Shown piece after piece: positions 47,101 to 58,862 of a stretch of 64,000 nt of DNA. The stretch's first letter is position 1. Every line of letters begins with the position of its first letter. A model generated the notes under the pieces. That model was not told the origin of the DNA. It did not search any database and saw only the letters and a list, made by a program, of their open reading frames with translations. Both the position numbers and the translations under genes were made by a program. Where the stretch lies: NCBI RefSeq assembly GCF_009870125.1, contig NC_046679.1, positions 9,982,001 through 10,046,000 on the forward strand. Direction: 5' to 3'. Origin of the DNA: Drosophila pseudoobscura (Eukaryota; Arthropoda; Insecta; Diptera; Drosophilidae).

Positions 47101-49159
47101 CGGTCACATTTGGGCTCTCGAGTGGCGTCGCGTCTCCAAATATTGGCCAAATCAATTCACAGCGGAAATGAAGGGGGGCGGGCGACTGCCGACTGTTGAC
47201 TGTTTGACTGCCTGGAAATTAATCATACGCCCAGCAGACAATCGAAGATTGCGATTCCCCGAAGAAAGTGTGCCGAATCGGGCCATAAAGAGTGTGTAAA
47301 TGTTTGTATTGGATTCCACGCAGTGGGATCTGGCTATATATAGCCTTGGGGATTTAGACTATTGACAAGCATAATTCTCGCTTCGAGCCGCATAGGAAAT
47401 CCCCTACGATACGAGCAGCCTACCCCTGGCACTCGGCCAGAACGAACCGCAATGAGCTGTCGGGGCGTTTAACACGTTTTTAATTGACTTATGGGCCGCA
47501 AAAGTGGATTCTGAAATGCAAGACACTTCATTCCGATACCGATTCCGATTCGGATTCCGATTTGCGACGACTCTTTCGCATTATGCAAATTCGTGTCAAG
47601 GCAGAGATCGGCAGAATGCGAACGGCACGGCGCGGCAGGTGCGATCATTGACTCTACTAGTAGCAGCCCCCCCCGGCAGAATGTTCTCAATAAACATGCC
47701 CCAGGGAGTCGGTCAACACTGTGGACGAAAGAGAGAGCTGCTGTTTACTATCAAAATATGAGATATGTAGTGCTCGCACGCCTAATGTCAGGGCCGTTCA
47801 TTAGGCTTGGATTCTAAGCCCAATTAAGGCAGCATCAGAATCAGAATCGCAGCCATATCGTAGCTCTGACTCTGCCTCTGGCTGTGGAACAGCAGGCGGA
47901 AATAATATTTAATTGTCCACCCACTGTCGCGGCATTTAAATCAAAAATAATTCAATTTTGTCATTTCAGGCAATCAACTCAAAAGGTTTATCTCGCTCGA
48001 CTGCCTCCGATCCGTCCCGATCCGACCCGATCCGATCCGCTCTCGTTCTCTTTCTCAGTGTATGGTCTCACTGTTTGGATCATGATTGCATTATCTCTAT
48101 GCCAGAGGCATTATCTGGCGCTGGGCAGACGTCAGACGGCCAGGCATTTGCATATCAAAGCGGGGAAACGGATACGCCCGAGACATCGGTGGTAGCGACA
48201 CGTGTCGTGTGTGTGTGAGGAGGCGTTGCCAAAGAAATGCCTCCTCTGCTTATTCGCAACCCACTGTCTGGCGGTGGACTATGCGGCTATATTTAATAGA
48301 ATGACTGTATGCTAAGAGGGCCAGCAGAGCGGGGAGGCGCGTGAATTTTCTCGAAATCTGATGCAAAATTGCGCGCCAAATATTGAAAGATTACATCTTT
48401 GTAAGCAATATGTATTCAAACAGTATGCTGAATAAGGGAAGGTACAAAATTGCTGTGCAGCTTTAACAGGAGACGAATTCTCTATAGGAATACTGGCACA
48501 CGTACATCGTTTTCGTTTATGGTTTGTCAAAGCATCTCAGGGAAGTCTTCAACATGCCATCCAATCATCCAAGAACCAGAGCCATTTGCTTATTCGTTGA
48601 CCTACTAATATTTAGATCTTCTGAAGAACCATCTGAATGAAGGTTCTTTGTTTTTTTTTCTCCGCCAACTGATAAGCGGCACTCCCTGGCGTATGAGTAA
48701 TATTTTATAGTCACAAACAGGAAGTTCTCTTTTTATAATCTATCTTTTAGAGTGAGCGATTACTCACCTGTTCAGTTGTCCGGGGGATTCGCTGACGGCT
48801 TTGATGGATCGCCTGATCTGTCGGTGAAATGTGCCCAGGATGGACTCCTTGCGGGAGAGCTGCGTGCCACTGCCACTGGACTCGCCCCCGGTGCTGTTGA
48901 TGTTCGAGGCATAGGTGGCACTGCGCTTGTAGCCCTCCTCGAGAACGGGTCCGCCGGATGCCGTCTCCGAGACGACGCCCGGAGTTGTGGCCAACACAAG
49001 TTGGTCCACGCTGAGCTGCGTGGTCTCCGGGTGGACAGAGGTCTCGTTGTTGTTACTGTTGCCCATCTTAGCAATGATGGGGGTCTTGCCCTTGTCGCCC
49101 TCGGGCAGCAGCTTCGTCCAGGCATTCTCGCCCACCAGATCCGACTTGTCGACTATCAT
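34451..49159 (-). CDS. Irk1: Inward-rectifier potassium channel with three alternative first coding exons
   Basis: Tetrameric plasma-membrane Kir channel. Common exons, in gene order: 36139-36253, 35227-35947, 34451-35163. Each of three upstream exons (40158-40252, 44224-44273, 48768-49159) ends in phase 2 and joins 36253, giving 547, 532 or 646 residues. In the 547 form: TM1 at about 83-107, pore with TIGYG at 154-158, the conserved extracellular cysteine pair C134/C166, TM2 at about 169-193, then SRPKKR (196-201), the PIP2-binding post-TM2 basic segment. The cytoplasmic Kir domain follows, with MTTQARSSYLPSEVLWGHRF. The tail is Asn/Ser/Gly-rich with a PKA-type RRLS and ends DSIC. The TM2 site equivalent to Kir2.1 D172 is Gln (FIQAF), suggesting weaker polyamine block. 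The symbol rests on sequence resemblance and on the neighbourhood of cnc; Irk2 is the alternative. Confidence 0.9.
35227..35947 (-). CDS. Irk1: Irk1 core exon: TM1, pore, TM2 and proximal cytoplasmic domain
   Basis: 721 bp beginning DIFTTLVDAQWRW after TCCATAG and ending at GTAAGT after 240 codons plus one base. It holds both membrane helices, the GYG filter, the PIP2 segment and VGDMRKSHIIEAHIRAQ. The 63-bp intron to the last exon is in frame and has no stop, so unspliced RNA stays open. Confidence 0.93.
36139..36253 (-). CDS. Irk1: Irk1 first common exon: N-terminal cytoplasmic segment
   Basis: 115 bp after TGTGTAG. One base completes the codon begun in any of the alternative exons, then 38 codons follow: YRQTRFSSRRVRKRVVFKHG, then ECNVVQ and RRRRYLQ before GTGAGT. 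FKxGECNVV and RRRRYL are the conserved Kir N-terminal and interfacial-helix sequences. Confidence 0.92.
36459..36595. repeat. 35-bp inverted repeat interleaved with a 36-bp direct repeat
   Basis: Arms 36459-36493 and 36524-36558 are reverse complements with one mismatch, and in plus-strand RNA that position would be a G-U pair. The loop is 30 nt. A 36-bp unit containing CAACGCATACCATTGCGTTG occurs at 36492-36527 and again at 36560-36595 with one difference. The unit itself folds on CAACGCA/TGCGTTG. It lies in the Irk1 intron between 36253 and 40158. Confidence 0.85.
36596..40157 (-). other. Irk1: Irk1 intron, no further gene seen
   Basis: Lies downstream of the hairpin repeat. CT/GA runs near 37.2 kb. 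AT-rich elsewhere. A hydrophobic minus-strand frame near 38.7-39.0 kb has no recognisable family. Confidence 0.6.
40158..40252 (-). CDS. Irk1: Irk1 alternative first coding exon (MSELRRSLSR)
   Basis: The ATG at 40252-40250 is preceded by CTCAAA. The exon has 31 codons plus two bases: MSELRRSLSRLSMIMYRATH and then SSEQSWAEELL. It ends at GTAAAC, and the hanging AG joins G of the next exon to give Arg before YRQT. The open phase and a basic RRSLSR head, a possible phosphorylation site, support it. Confidence 0.75.
40253..44223 (-). other. Irk1: Irk1 intron and leader of the MSELRR form
   Basis: The first few hundred bases above 40252 should include a 5' leader and promoter. The rest is intron for the longer forms and contains the six-copy 17-bp motif. 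Confidence 0.55.
42974..43322. repeat. Six dispersed copies of a 17-bp motif
   Basis: GTACAGTCTCnrCAAAA-type copies start at 42974, 43108, 43152 (partial), 43180 (diverged), 43225 and 43306. They share GTACAGTC and mostly CAAAA at fixed spacing, while the sequence between copies is unrelated. They lie in an Irk1 intron. Confidence 0.7.
44224..44273 (-). CDS. Irk1: Irk1 alternative first coding exon (MKRLMTWERD)
   Basis: The short exon starts at ATG 44273-44271 and encodes MKRLMTWERDLVDAMY plus GA before GTAAGT. Joining G of exon 36253 gives Glu then YRQT. The donor is consensus and the phase fits. GA-rich tracts and leader-like sequence 0.8-1.2 kb upstream look like its promoter. Confidence 0.7.
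45056..45413. promoter_or_regulatory. Irk1: GA/CT tracts, likely GAGA-factor sites near an Irk1 promoter
   Basis: An uninterrupted GA run lies at about 45056-45080 and a CT then CTCG run at about 45376-45413. They are 0.8-1.1 kb upstream (minus strand) of the 44273 ATG. The minus strand between them is leader-like and CA/CAAA-rich. Such tracts mark GAGA-factor promoters in flies; no start site was fixed. Confidence 0.35.
46550..46730. repeat. Imperfect duplication rich in GATC
   Basis: A unit with GATCAGYAAG, TTTAAWGTCT and GAGATCACCTAAA in that order appears near 46556-46607 and again near 46677-46721. GATC words are frequent around both. It lies in an Irk1 intron. Confidence 0.4.
48768..49159 (-). 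CDS. Irk1: Irk1 alternative first coding exon with 130-residue N-terminal extension
   Basis: The ATG at 49159-49157 has an in-frame TAG five codons upstream, so this start is firm. 130 codons plus AG end at GTGAGT and join G of 36253 to form Arg before YRQT. The extension is polar, rich in Ser, Thr, Gly and Asn (MGNSNNNET, NSTGGESSGSG), with a basic FHRQIRRSIK near its end and no membrane segment. Upstream, CTTTGCAG at about 49399 suggests this exon begins at 49398 and has a spliced leader. Confidence 0.8.
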
Positions 49160-49398
49160 ATTTGGCTTTGACTAATTACGGCTACGGTTTGCGATAATCG
49201 GTAGGCAGCACACTCTCTTTGGGGGTGTGTGTGTGTGTGTTCACTTTGGTCTCGTTTGGTCCTGGGCCAGGTCCAGGTCAGCGGGGAGTATTCGTTATAA
49301 GGGAAAGTTGTTGGGCGTGCTCTTCTGCTGCGGTCTGGGTATGCTCGAGCCGTTCATGGAGAGTGCTTTGCGTGGTGTTGGGTCCACTGGGAATCTTT
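49160..49398 (-). other. Irk1: Irk1 5' leader part of the distal first exon
   Basis: On the minus strand GCTCTTTGCAG precedes 49398, a good acceptor with a pyrimidine tract. The sequence down to the ATG at 49159 is non-coding and CA-rich. This implies at least one further leader exon upstream, perhaps at 50.8-51.1 kb, where the minus strand is leader-like. Confidence 0.5.
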
Positions 49399-51017
49399 CT
49401 GCAAAGAGCAGCACACGAAATTCGGATTAGAAATGCAATTCATTATCATCCACCTCCGCCAGCTGACGATCGTGTAACACCCACACGTCTAGTCTATCTA
49501 TTTTCTATGGTTTTTCACTTCGCGTAGTGCCATCAATCTTTTTAGCACACTTATCAAAGTCTTAAAGTTCGCTTCCTTTATATGAAATTAAACAATATTA
49601 AACAATGTTGCTAATTCCTTTGAAGCTGCGGTTTTTTATTGTTTTATTGCTGTTATCCGTGTCTGGCTTTAAGTGCTTGTCTCGGCCGGGACCATACGTC
49701 TTTAGGGTACGGCTTTAGGGGTAGGAATACCTGAGCTAGAAACTCATCTTTACTTAAATATTGAAAGAAATTCCTTCAAATATAAGCAACAAATTATTGT
49801 TGATTGTATTCGAAGGTATTCTTCAATAACATATTTACATTTATGTTAAGTATCATTTTTAGATATTTGTAAACACGATTTAAAGGCATTAAACCGAAAA
49901 TTAAATATTTTTTTGTATATAAATAAAATTTTGTATTGAATTTTTCCTGGATTCTAAGGCTTATTTATTTGGCGAATAATTTGAATGATTTAGTTTTATT
50001 TATGTCATTCATTTTAAGAGACCTTTTCAGTTATTATCACACATAATGGTCATTATTCTCTAAAATTATTTAACTTTCTCTTAAATTCAGAAATTTTCAA
50101 GCACTGACTCATCGTACTGATGCCTTTTTCCGCGATATTTTCTTTCGATTTTGGATTTTGGAGCCAAAAATAATGTGATATCCTGTGGCGCAGTTGGATC
50201 CCGATTTGCATTCAATATTTGTTGGTGGAAAATAAATATTTATGGAATTTACTGTCCCGTAACAAGCTGTTTGCCCCATTTGTTTATAATAATTCACCAA
50301 AAACAAAGGCAGACAGAGACAGGGACAGAATCGGGAGGGAGAGGGAGAGGGAGAACTAGAGCGAGAGCAAGTTTATGCTCATGAAACGTATGAGCGATAA
50401 TTTGATGTGTTTGTTATTGTTGTTGTTGGAATATTTCCATAATTTCATATTTCAACGCGCTCGTTGCTTTTTTTTATGCAAATTAAATGCCGTCAACGTT
50501 TTATTTTGAGAATCGTACGACCATATACGGCCGGGGAACGAACATATCGAACAGTAACACTAAACTGAACTAAACTAAACGGTTTTCACTTGTGGAAGGT
50601 GAGATTCGCCATACAAAAAATAAACAGCTTCCACAATTGGAGTTTTTGGTGGATTTGATGTGTACAGTAACTACAATACAACTTAGGTATGCCCGTACAA
50701 TTTTGGAAATTATCTGATTCACTGGCGGCTGACTGCTCTTTCGAGCGCTCTCGTATTCCGCGAACCCCGTTATCTGGGCAACGCGCGGTCGCGACTTTGG
50801 TCGCCGTATTTTTGTCCGTTAGGTTTCGAACTGGACTTGCTAGGGACGACACGAGATGAAGACTGTCGTGAAGCTCTGATTTTGGAGGCCCCGTAGCTGC
50901 GGGTCTCTGCTCTGCCGTCGGACACGACACCGTAGCAGAGTACGCACGCGCACGGTTGACGTGGGTACACGGAACGGGATGAGAGATGAGAGAAGGTGAT
51001 TGTGGGTGAAGGTGACT

Positions 51018-51062
51018 GTGGACTGAGTGGACTGCGTGGACTGAGTGGACTGAGGACTGAGG
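51018..51062. repeat. GGACTGAGT short tandem repeat
   Basis: About five 9-bp units (GGACTGAGT/GGACTGCGT), close to a CTG run at about 51281-51308. Both lie in the presumed distal Irk1 leader region. Confidence 0.6.
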
Positions 51063-54000
51063 ACCGGGGCAAGAGTATTACCGTATTGCCTCGCAGTCGC
51101 CTGGCGCGCTTTAGTATTTATTTGAATTCTTTTATTTTCCGCCACCGCCGCCGCGTATGAACAGCATTTGCAAATTGACTTGCCGCTCGAGTGTGCGTTG
51201 CCAGTTTTATTATCCAAGTGAGCAGCAGGCAGCCGGCAGCAGGCAGGCAGCAGCAGCGCCAGTAGCAGCAGCAAACAAAAAGCTGCTGCTGCTGCTGCTG
51301 CTGCTGCTTAAGCGTCATCCAAGGTGTGCGTCATTCAAGGTGTACCATGCTCTTGCGATGCTGACATATTTTAAATCAGCTCCGCCGCCCGACTAGCAAC
51401 GCCCCACCTTGCTTCCATACACCTTGGCACACACACTTTTATCGAGTTAAGCTAACGAGGCGGGCGGGCGTCGCGTCGGCGTTCACTTCGGCTCTCGTTC
51501 TGCCATAGCTTATTGTTTTTGTCCCTCTTTACAGCATTGCCAAATCTGTCAAGAGCAGAGACGCGGCAGAGAAATGAAGGGGGGGGCGAAACGACTCCAC
51601 TTCGTTCGAGCCCGAAGGAAAACAGAAGGCCATCATTTATCCCAGAAATAGAAATTGAATAGAAATTTGGGATATATTTAAATGGTTATTTAAATGGTTA
51701 TAGCTCTACAAACTAGGACTTTCCGCTATGAACTAGATCTTCCTGGAACTAGTCGAAACAGGCTCTAAATCTCATTTCCCTCTCTTACAGCTTCGTGACT
51801 TTAACACCTGTCACGCGCTCATCTCTAGTCAGAAGGTCGCTGGCGTCGCCCGCCGTCGTCTCTGCTTCTGCTGACAAACAGATGTGGGCGCCATGTGACT
51901 CCAACCGGCAAAAGCAAAGGCAGAGGGAAAGAGAAAGTGTGCGAGTGCTACCGGTTGGAATGAATCCTTTCCGTCAAAAGTACATCCCCTCGCCGCACTG
52001 TAGGAAGAACATTTGTCATCTATTTTCGGGTGCAAGAAGTGCGCAAAAGATTCCTATCGATAGCGAGAGAATATCCATCAAAAGTCGAAAGAGTCATAAA
52101 TAGAGAACTAAGTACCCCCCCTGCCCGACCAAAAAATATGTTCCCCCTGATATATGGCTGCATATTGTGGGCAGATAAAGCACTGTCAGCTGATAGTGTC
52201 ACCTACAATTTGCATCATAAATCTCTCACATTTGTCAGTGCTCTTCCTCTCCAGCTCCGGCTGTGGACTCCACGCCGGCCAGCTCTGTTAAACACACACA
52301 CACCCCACCCACATCCACATCCACATCGAAAGTCTCTCGGAAGCCCTGCCAGTGGTCTGTGTTTTGTGTTCTGTTCACACTGTTGCGATAGTTACGCCTG
52401 ACGTTTCCACCTTGGATAATTGCCTTCCCCGTCGCAGTGCAAACACAATCAGTGCAAAGTGCAAGGTGTCACATGTTCGAATGGAAAATGTAAATGGAAA
52501 TATCTGGCAAATGCTGCTGTGATTCACTTTGTATTCACGACTAAACAATAGGTAATAACCCATTGAAACCGCTATGCAAAGGGGTCCATGTAATGCGACC
52601 ATTACCGTAAATGAATGGATAATTGAATAGGCACACTGCTCCGTACCAGACCGGTAGAGGTGGAGATGGAGATGGGGGCGAATCACGTTTTCAATTTGCT
52701 GAAGAATGGGATAATGCAATCTATTCTGACTGCTTAAATTTCTCCGACTGGTACTTACTCGCATATAGTATTTGATTTATGGCCACTTTCGGATAATCAG
52801 GTTTACACGACGGCACGTGGCGGCACTGAGAATCATTAGCGTTTCAATGTAAACAGATGTTTTGAAATTAATTTTGGCTATAACAGATGATGACTATCTG
52901 ATGTATGGGCAATGGGAAGTGCTTAAGTTTTGGTCAAGTGTAACATTTCTGGGAATCATCTCTCTATTATATAAAACAGTTTTCGGTCGTCGTCATCATC
53001 GAAAGTGTATTTTTGGTCGGGGGTTGGCAGGGGGCTTGTCCCCTAGCTATTACATATTATTGGTCTGTGTATCTTTATTTTATTCTAGTAGTTTTCCTTT
53101 GCATTGGAATCATTTTGTAATTATAAGAGTCTTATGTATGTTCCTCCACCCTTTTGAGTGTCATATTACATAACAAATCAAGCGAAACGATTTCGATAGT
53201 TTGTAAGTTTTCATATTTCGGATCAATTTCCATGCTCCACCCCCAACTGACGTCAATTGCTTGATATTCCCATATTTACCCCGAAATATATGTAGCTGGC
53301 ACGCGTGGCCTGCCTTTGGATGGAGATGTTTAGAATCTGCTCGGATTGCGGTGTACTCTTTCTTAATTGTCTTAGATTTATATAATTGCCAAGCATCTCC
53401 CGTTCTCTGGATTATCTCCGAGCATGTGCGTGTCTAAGCGAGAGGCCAATTAGCTATTCCTAGGCTTAAGCCTTGTCCCCCCACCATCCCTGAGTTTTCG
53501 GCATGTGTGTGCTCAAGAGGGTTCAACTGTACTTGGTTACAGTACCTACTCGAGTGTCTGATAACTGTTAGTGTAAGCAAGAAATGTGTGCATCCGCTTG
53601 GCTGTCGAGGTCGCAATCGCAATCGGAATCGGAATCTTTAAGCAGCTCTTGACAGAAGCTATCATCCGGATTGAATCATTTGCATGGGCAGGGACCTCCC
53701 CTCTGCTTACACGTGGCCTGTTACCCAAGCAGGCATTTGCATGCACATGCTGTCGCTTAACGGTTCAGAACGGTGCCCCCATCCTCGCTCTCTGTTTTCG
53801 TATGTGAAAATAATCCTCTCTGGCTTTCCCCCTCTCGGGGCGCACTCATGGGCGTGTGTTTCCACTGAAGAGATTTATAGAATTTCGTATTGTTGTAGCA
53901 TTTCCGTTTTTAATAAGAAGCACAAAGAGTGTTGCATACTTTCGGCGACCTACTTGCGGGAAGGTGGAAGGCTTGCAACTATTTTTAGCCCCCAGGTGGA

Positions 54001-56233
54001 GGGATGGGATGGATGAATGCAGGCCTTGGCCGGGTAAGGTGCAAGTGGAAATAAATGGGCTTGATAGCCGTCGACACCGCTGGCCAATAAATAATACTGG
54101 CACGTAGAGTGGATCAGGCAGCAGGTGGAGATGCAGGTTGGTTCATTAGAAACTGTGGAAGCCACAAGGAGGCGGCAGGCGGCAGGCAGCAGGCAGCTCT
54201 GTGCCAACGCACGTCAATGTCATCGTCTTCGACTTCGTCGCCTTCGCGTGCTCTGCATCGCAATGCAGCAGTGAGGGACGCTCAGGACCAGTATAGAGGA
54301 GTCCTTGCAGTTGGCTCCCTGCTGACGTCCTTCTACGACCTTCCTCGACTGCGGTGGGCCATTGAACTCCGTCTCCGAGACGGCATTGCATGCCTCAAAG
54401 TGGGCCAAACCAAAACACCTCCATTTGCATGCCATCTTGTCCAGCGCTGACCAAGGTCTCTGCTCCCAATGCACAATCCCCAAGAGAATCCTTCTGCTAT
54501 TAGTACGTGCCGTTGAAGCAAGTCAGAGTAGAAATCAAGGCTTACCTCGGATGGATAATGTAAATGCCATCCTCATCCTTAAAGCAAACCATTTCTTGGC
54601 CCAACAGACGTCAGCACTGCTGAGTGGACAAAGCTAATTTTGGTCCATAAAAGTTAATCACTTGTCTTATGGTGTACAAACAATTAGAGCGGCACTCTGC
54701 TGACAGGAGTACAATTAAGATTCATCACCAGAGTTCCCTTAATGTCAAGGTTAATTATCATTGCAAGTGCTCTTCAGAGACTCAGATAAATTAGAAGAAC
54801 TTCTTCATAAGTGTTCTAACAATACAAAATGTTTAATCATTCCCTGCCTGAAGCTCTTCAAACCTAGGTTACGAATCCCAAGAAGTACACAAGACAGTGG
54901 TGCTCTAAGGGCACTGAATACCTGGGAGAACTAGGAAGAGAAAGCTCTTACATTTTCAGCAAACTTGTTGAACGTTCCTCCTTCAGAGTTCTACAATACT
55001 TAATCTACGAGTACCCTCATACGCTCTTTGTCTGGTTCCCATTGGGCTTACCCCATTTGATACTAAAATCGTAAGCCTTTCCTGCTGATACGTTTCAATT
55101 GCTGATATTGTTTCAATAGCCAACGATAATGGAGGTTTAATCAAATCTTTTGAAGTCCTAATTGGTTTTGAATGAATCCCCTTAATCCAGAGACTATTTG
55201 GAGTGTAAGATTCCGCAGTGTGGCTATAATCAGGCTGGCTGTTCAAGATAAATGGAATTATGGATTCCTTTCCAGGGAATGAGTTAAGTTCTCTTTGCAG
55301 AAGAACAATATTACTAAAGAAATCTTAGGAAATGTCCAAATAATGATGACATGGACCATGTTTGGGTTACGGGAGATAGTAGCTGCGATGATGGGATGGG
55401 AAAATGGCTCCCCTGTCAGGCTGGACAACAAAGCTTCCCATAAATTCAGACTCGTGCCTGTCCCCGGGGTCTTTTGCTATCAGACCCCTATCTACATATA
55501 TCTGTATGTATCTGTATCTGTATCTGTGCCTGGTCGCATGACCATTGTTGACTCTACTCAAAGCGACTCTTGGTGGATTTTTGCACAAATATTTGTGGCA
55601 AATGCAGGCAAAAATATGCGACAGCTGACTTGTAGTTATCTTTGCTTTCGCTGAGATCTATTGTACCTGACTCCCAGCATGTTTAGGCCTTGATTGGGAG
55701 GCAAACTAAACTAAATATGTTTGATTAGGTCTGGACTCTAGACTGTAGACACTAGACTCTCGAGCCTCTGTTTGGTTAACTATTTGGATGTTCTGCCAAG
55801 AGGAAGTATATTTAGGTGGAACATCCATCTGTCTGCCACATTATATTTAATTAATTTCCCATTTCATCTCCTCTGGAAGTCCCGACCCGGCAGCAGTTTC
55901 GTCCTGCTATTTCGGGTCTCATTAATGCGTTCATTACTATCCCGTCCTGTTGTTTAACGACGTCCCCCACATTGACCCCGGAGGGAGAACAATGGCAATC
56001 ATCCAGCATCCATCACATGTCACCGAAAAATCATTTGTGTGACGACTTCTGGAGATGTGGAGGTTATCTAAGGTTCAAGCCTTGAGGTCAGGTCAGCAAA
56101 TAGTTTACAACTGTTTTGGGTTTTCGGTTGAGTTTCAGTTCAAAGTTGAGCGCTCCCACATGGCCAGTAAATTTATGTTGAGTGTGCCCGAAAATTGATG
56201 TAACCGACCTGCCCCAAGCATTCAGCTATAAAA

Positions 56234-56305
56234 GGATACACTGCGGGATACACAGAGGGATATTCATAGGGATACACAAAAGGATAGGCAGAAGGATACA
56301 CAGAA
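56234..56305. repeat. 12-bp minisatellite, six copies
   Basis: GGATACACAGAR units start at 56234, 56246, 56258, 56270, 56282 and 56294, exactly 12 bp apart, with two variant units (GGATATTC, GGATAGGC). The array abuts CTATAAAAG at 56226-56234. Confidence 0.8.
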
Positions 56306-58862
56306 GCCCATTCGAAAGTGCGTTAAACTTGTCCAGTGTCTATGACCGGGCCTTGCTGCCGTCTCCTTGATGGATGGGCCACTCCTCTGTGGGTGGTGGG
56401 GAGCGGAGGAAAGAAACAAATCCCGATTTCAAGCTGTTTCAAGCTTGTTTTGTGTTGTATGCAAATCGGGGAGACGATGGATAATGGACTTCAAGCAACG
56501 GAATTATTGTATCAACAGTTGGTTTAGCATTTAAGTGTTTTGTGTCCTTTGGCTATGGGTCCACGGCAGTGCTTGTGCCCTGGCTCTTGCCCTGCAACAG
56601 TCTTGGTCCTTTGGCGAACGTGTTTTTCATCTCTGAAAGCTCAAGAAGGAAAGCAACTTTTAATTGGGCTGACAACAAAGGGGCCCTTGGCCATTGTCCC
56701 AGCTCGCTTCCTGTTAATGCTTGAAGCAGCCAGCAAAAAGCGGTTTAAAGGCTGAACAATGGCCAACATGTGTCCCGACCTGGTCAAGTGTCAACCGGCA
56801 GACACTGAGGGGTGCCTATGGCTCGAATTTTCCACTGCAGGCATTCCAAGGAGCAGGCACACTCGAAGGAAACCAATAAAAAAGCTTGGTCAACTTTCAA
56901 TTGACGGTCAATGGGTTTGTCAAGGCTAAGGAGGGAGGAAAGTGGACTCTGCTGAAGCCAAGGCCAGGCTAAGGGGAGTCGAATGTGGTTTGGGTTGAGA
57001 ACAGAGCAAACAAATGGACGCAAACGAAGTGCCGGGCTGCCCAGGAAGTGTCTCGGGACCGGGACCAGCCCAGACCAGACAGGCCAAGGCAATTACCATA
57101 ATTGCAGTCATATAAGTAGAAGCCAACACAGATGCCTGAATAAATAACTCGATGCATGCTCTGGTTCAAGGGCAAGTATTTTCCGATGCCGTCCCGGAAG
57201 GAGTGCAGTGGAGCGGAGTGGAGACCCGCCAGGAGTTGAATTTCAAATAGTTGTGCCATTAGTTGTCATTAAATTTGCATGGGTCTCTCTGAGCATCTGC
57301 TGCGAGCATCATCGTCTAATGAGCAGTGAGCAATACCCTTTCTTCTCAGGTGTCCGATTTTGACCCAATTCATGTGTGAACTTGGCATAATTCTCATTGT
57401 TTTCGCGCCTGTTCCGCTGTGGTCGCAGCTGTTGCGCTTTTGGCCGATGGCCAGCTCTTCAGCAGACCAGAAACTATGGCTAAAAGAAGAGCGCCTTCTG
57501 TTCTTGAACCCAACCTGGCAACAGAAGAACCAATCGAAGAACCATAAAAATACCCACATTCAAATTATTCTTAACTCTTTATCATCACTGCCAGAATATT
57601 AATAGAAATTCAGACGATTTCGATTGATGAAAATTCCCCAAAATTGTTGTGGATAAATGGGATATACCAGGGGCCAAGCCCATACTTTGTACTCTATTAG
57701 ATAAACGATTTATTTTTAGTCTGCTCTGCGACTCTGCGACTGGCGCCAAGCCTCAGCAGAGCTCTGGGGGCGAACAAAATCAATTGGCCCACACGGCGTA
57801 TGAGTAATGCCGGGCAATTCGAGATAACGAGCATTAGCTGATATTAACGTCAATTGAATAGCAGATATAGGAGTAATATACTAGCCTATGGACAAAGTTT
57901 CGCTCTTCTTATGTCAAATATCGTTCTGGATTATTCAAATAGGATCTTGATGGACAGTTTGTAGACAAATTTGTTGCATTTACACATCTTTCATCTTCGT
58001 GTATCTTTGTTAAAGCAATTACACTTTCTATATTCATTTTAAAAGCCTATAAATGCGATCATATAGATCCAAAGATTCATCCCGTGCCCTATATCATTCA
58101 ATAACAGATCATTGAACCACAAATTTTGTACCCTCCCTAGAATGCCTCATCATCATTTAATTTATGGCAAGTTGAAATCAAACGCGTAAATGTCACAAAT
58201 GAATTTCCAGACAACGAAAGAAGCAATCATAATTTATGGATCGTTTAGTGTGAAGAAGTTTACTCATAATTTTGCCTGGGGAAACACCAACCGTACCCCA
58301 AAATAGTCAGCTGACCAGACCAGGAGCTGGGCCCCAAATACACACGAGTATAATAATCTTTTGGCTATAAATTCGTGGCTGAGAATTTGACTCGAGTGAG
58401 CCCATAAAAATCACGACGTTGATTTGAGTTTGAGAACTTTATCGGACATATAGTCCGATTCCGATTCCGATGGCATTCTGTTCTCCCGGACTCCATTGTC
58501 TGGCTAATTAACTCTTCGGAGACGTATCTAATCTCAGCCCGAAACGGGGGTTTATTATCACATTCATGCCATACTACTAGTGCTTATACTTAGTTATGTC
58601 GCGTGGTCATGGGACCAGATATTTCTGCCTCGAGGCGTGCCAATCTCTTAATGTGCGGGCCAAATTTGGATGTTTTGTCACTTCAAAGCTAATTCCTTAA
58701 TTGGGCCCACGTTATGGCGTTTATGGCCAAGGGGATGTCTGTTCCACCAGAGTTGGCCTTAAGGCACATGTCAATGTTTAAATAGGATTTACTAATTACA
58801 AAATGCTTGCCAGGCTACGCAGGGCTGGGTCGGGCTCCCCGCACGATATTCCCAGACTGGAA

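Larger units (their letters stand above)
44274..48767 (-). other. Irk1: Irk1 intron, leader and promoter of the MKRL form
   Basis: GA/CT tracts at 45.05-45.41 kb suggest a promoter. GATC-rich duplicated sequence lies at 46.5-46.7 kb. No coding exon other than those listed. Confidence 0.55.
49399..58862. other. Long stretch with no recognised protein gene
   Basis: The 50.6-51.3 kb part may hold the distal Irk1 leader and promoter on the minus strand (GGACTGAGT repeat, CTG run). The rest is mostly intergenic by appearance. It holds a TATA box with 12-bp minisatellite at 56.2 kb and a TCTGTA run near 55.5 kb. No frame with family resemblance. Confidence 0.6.
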
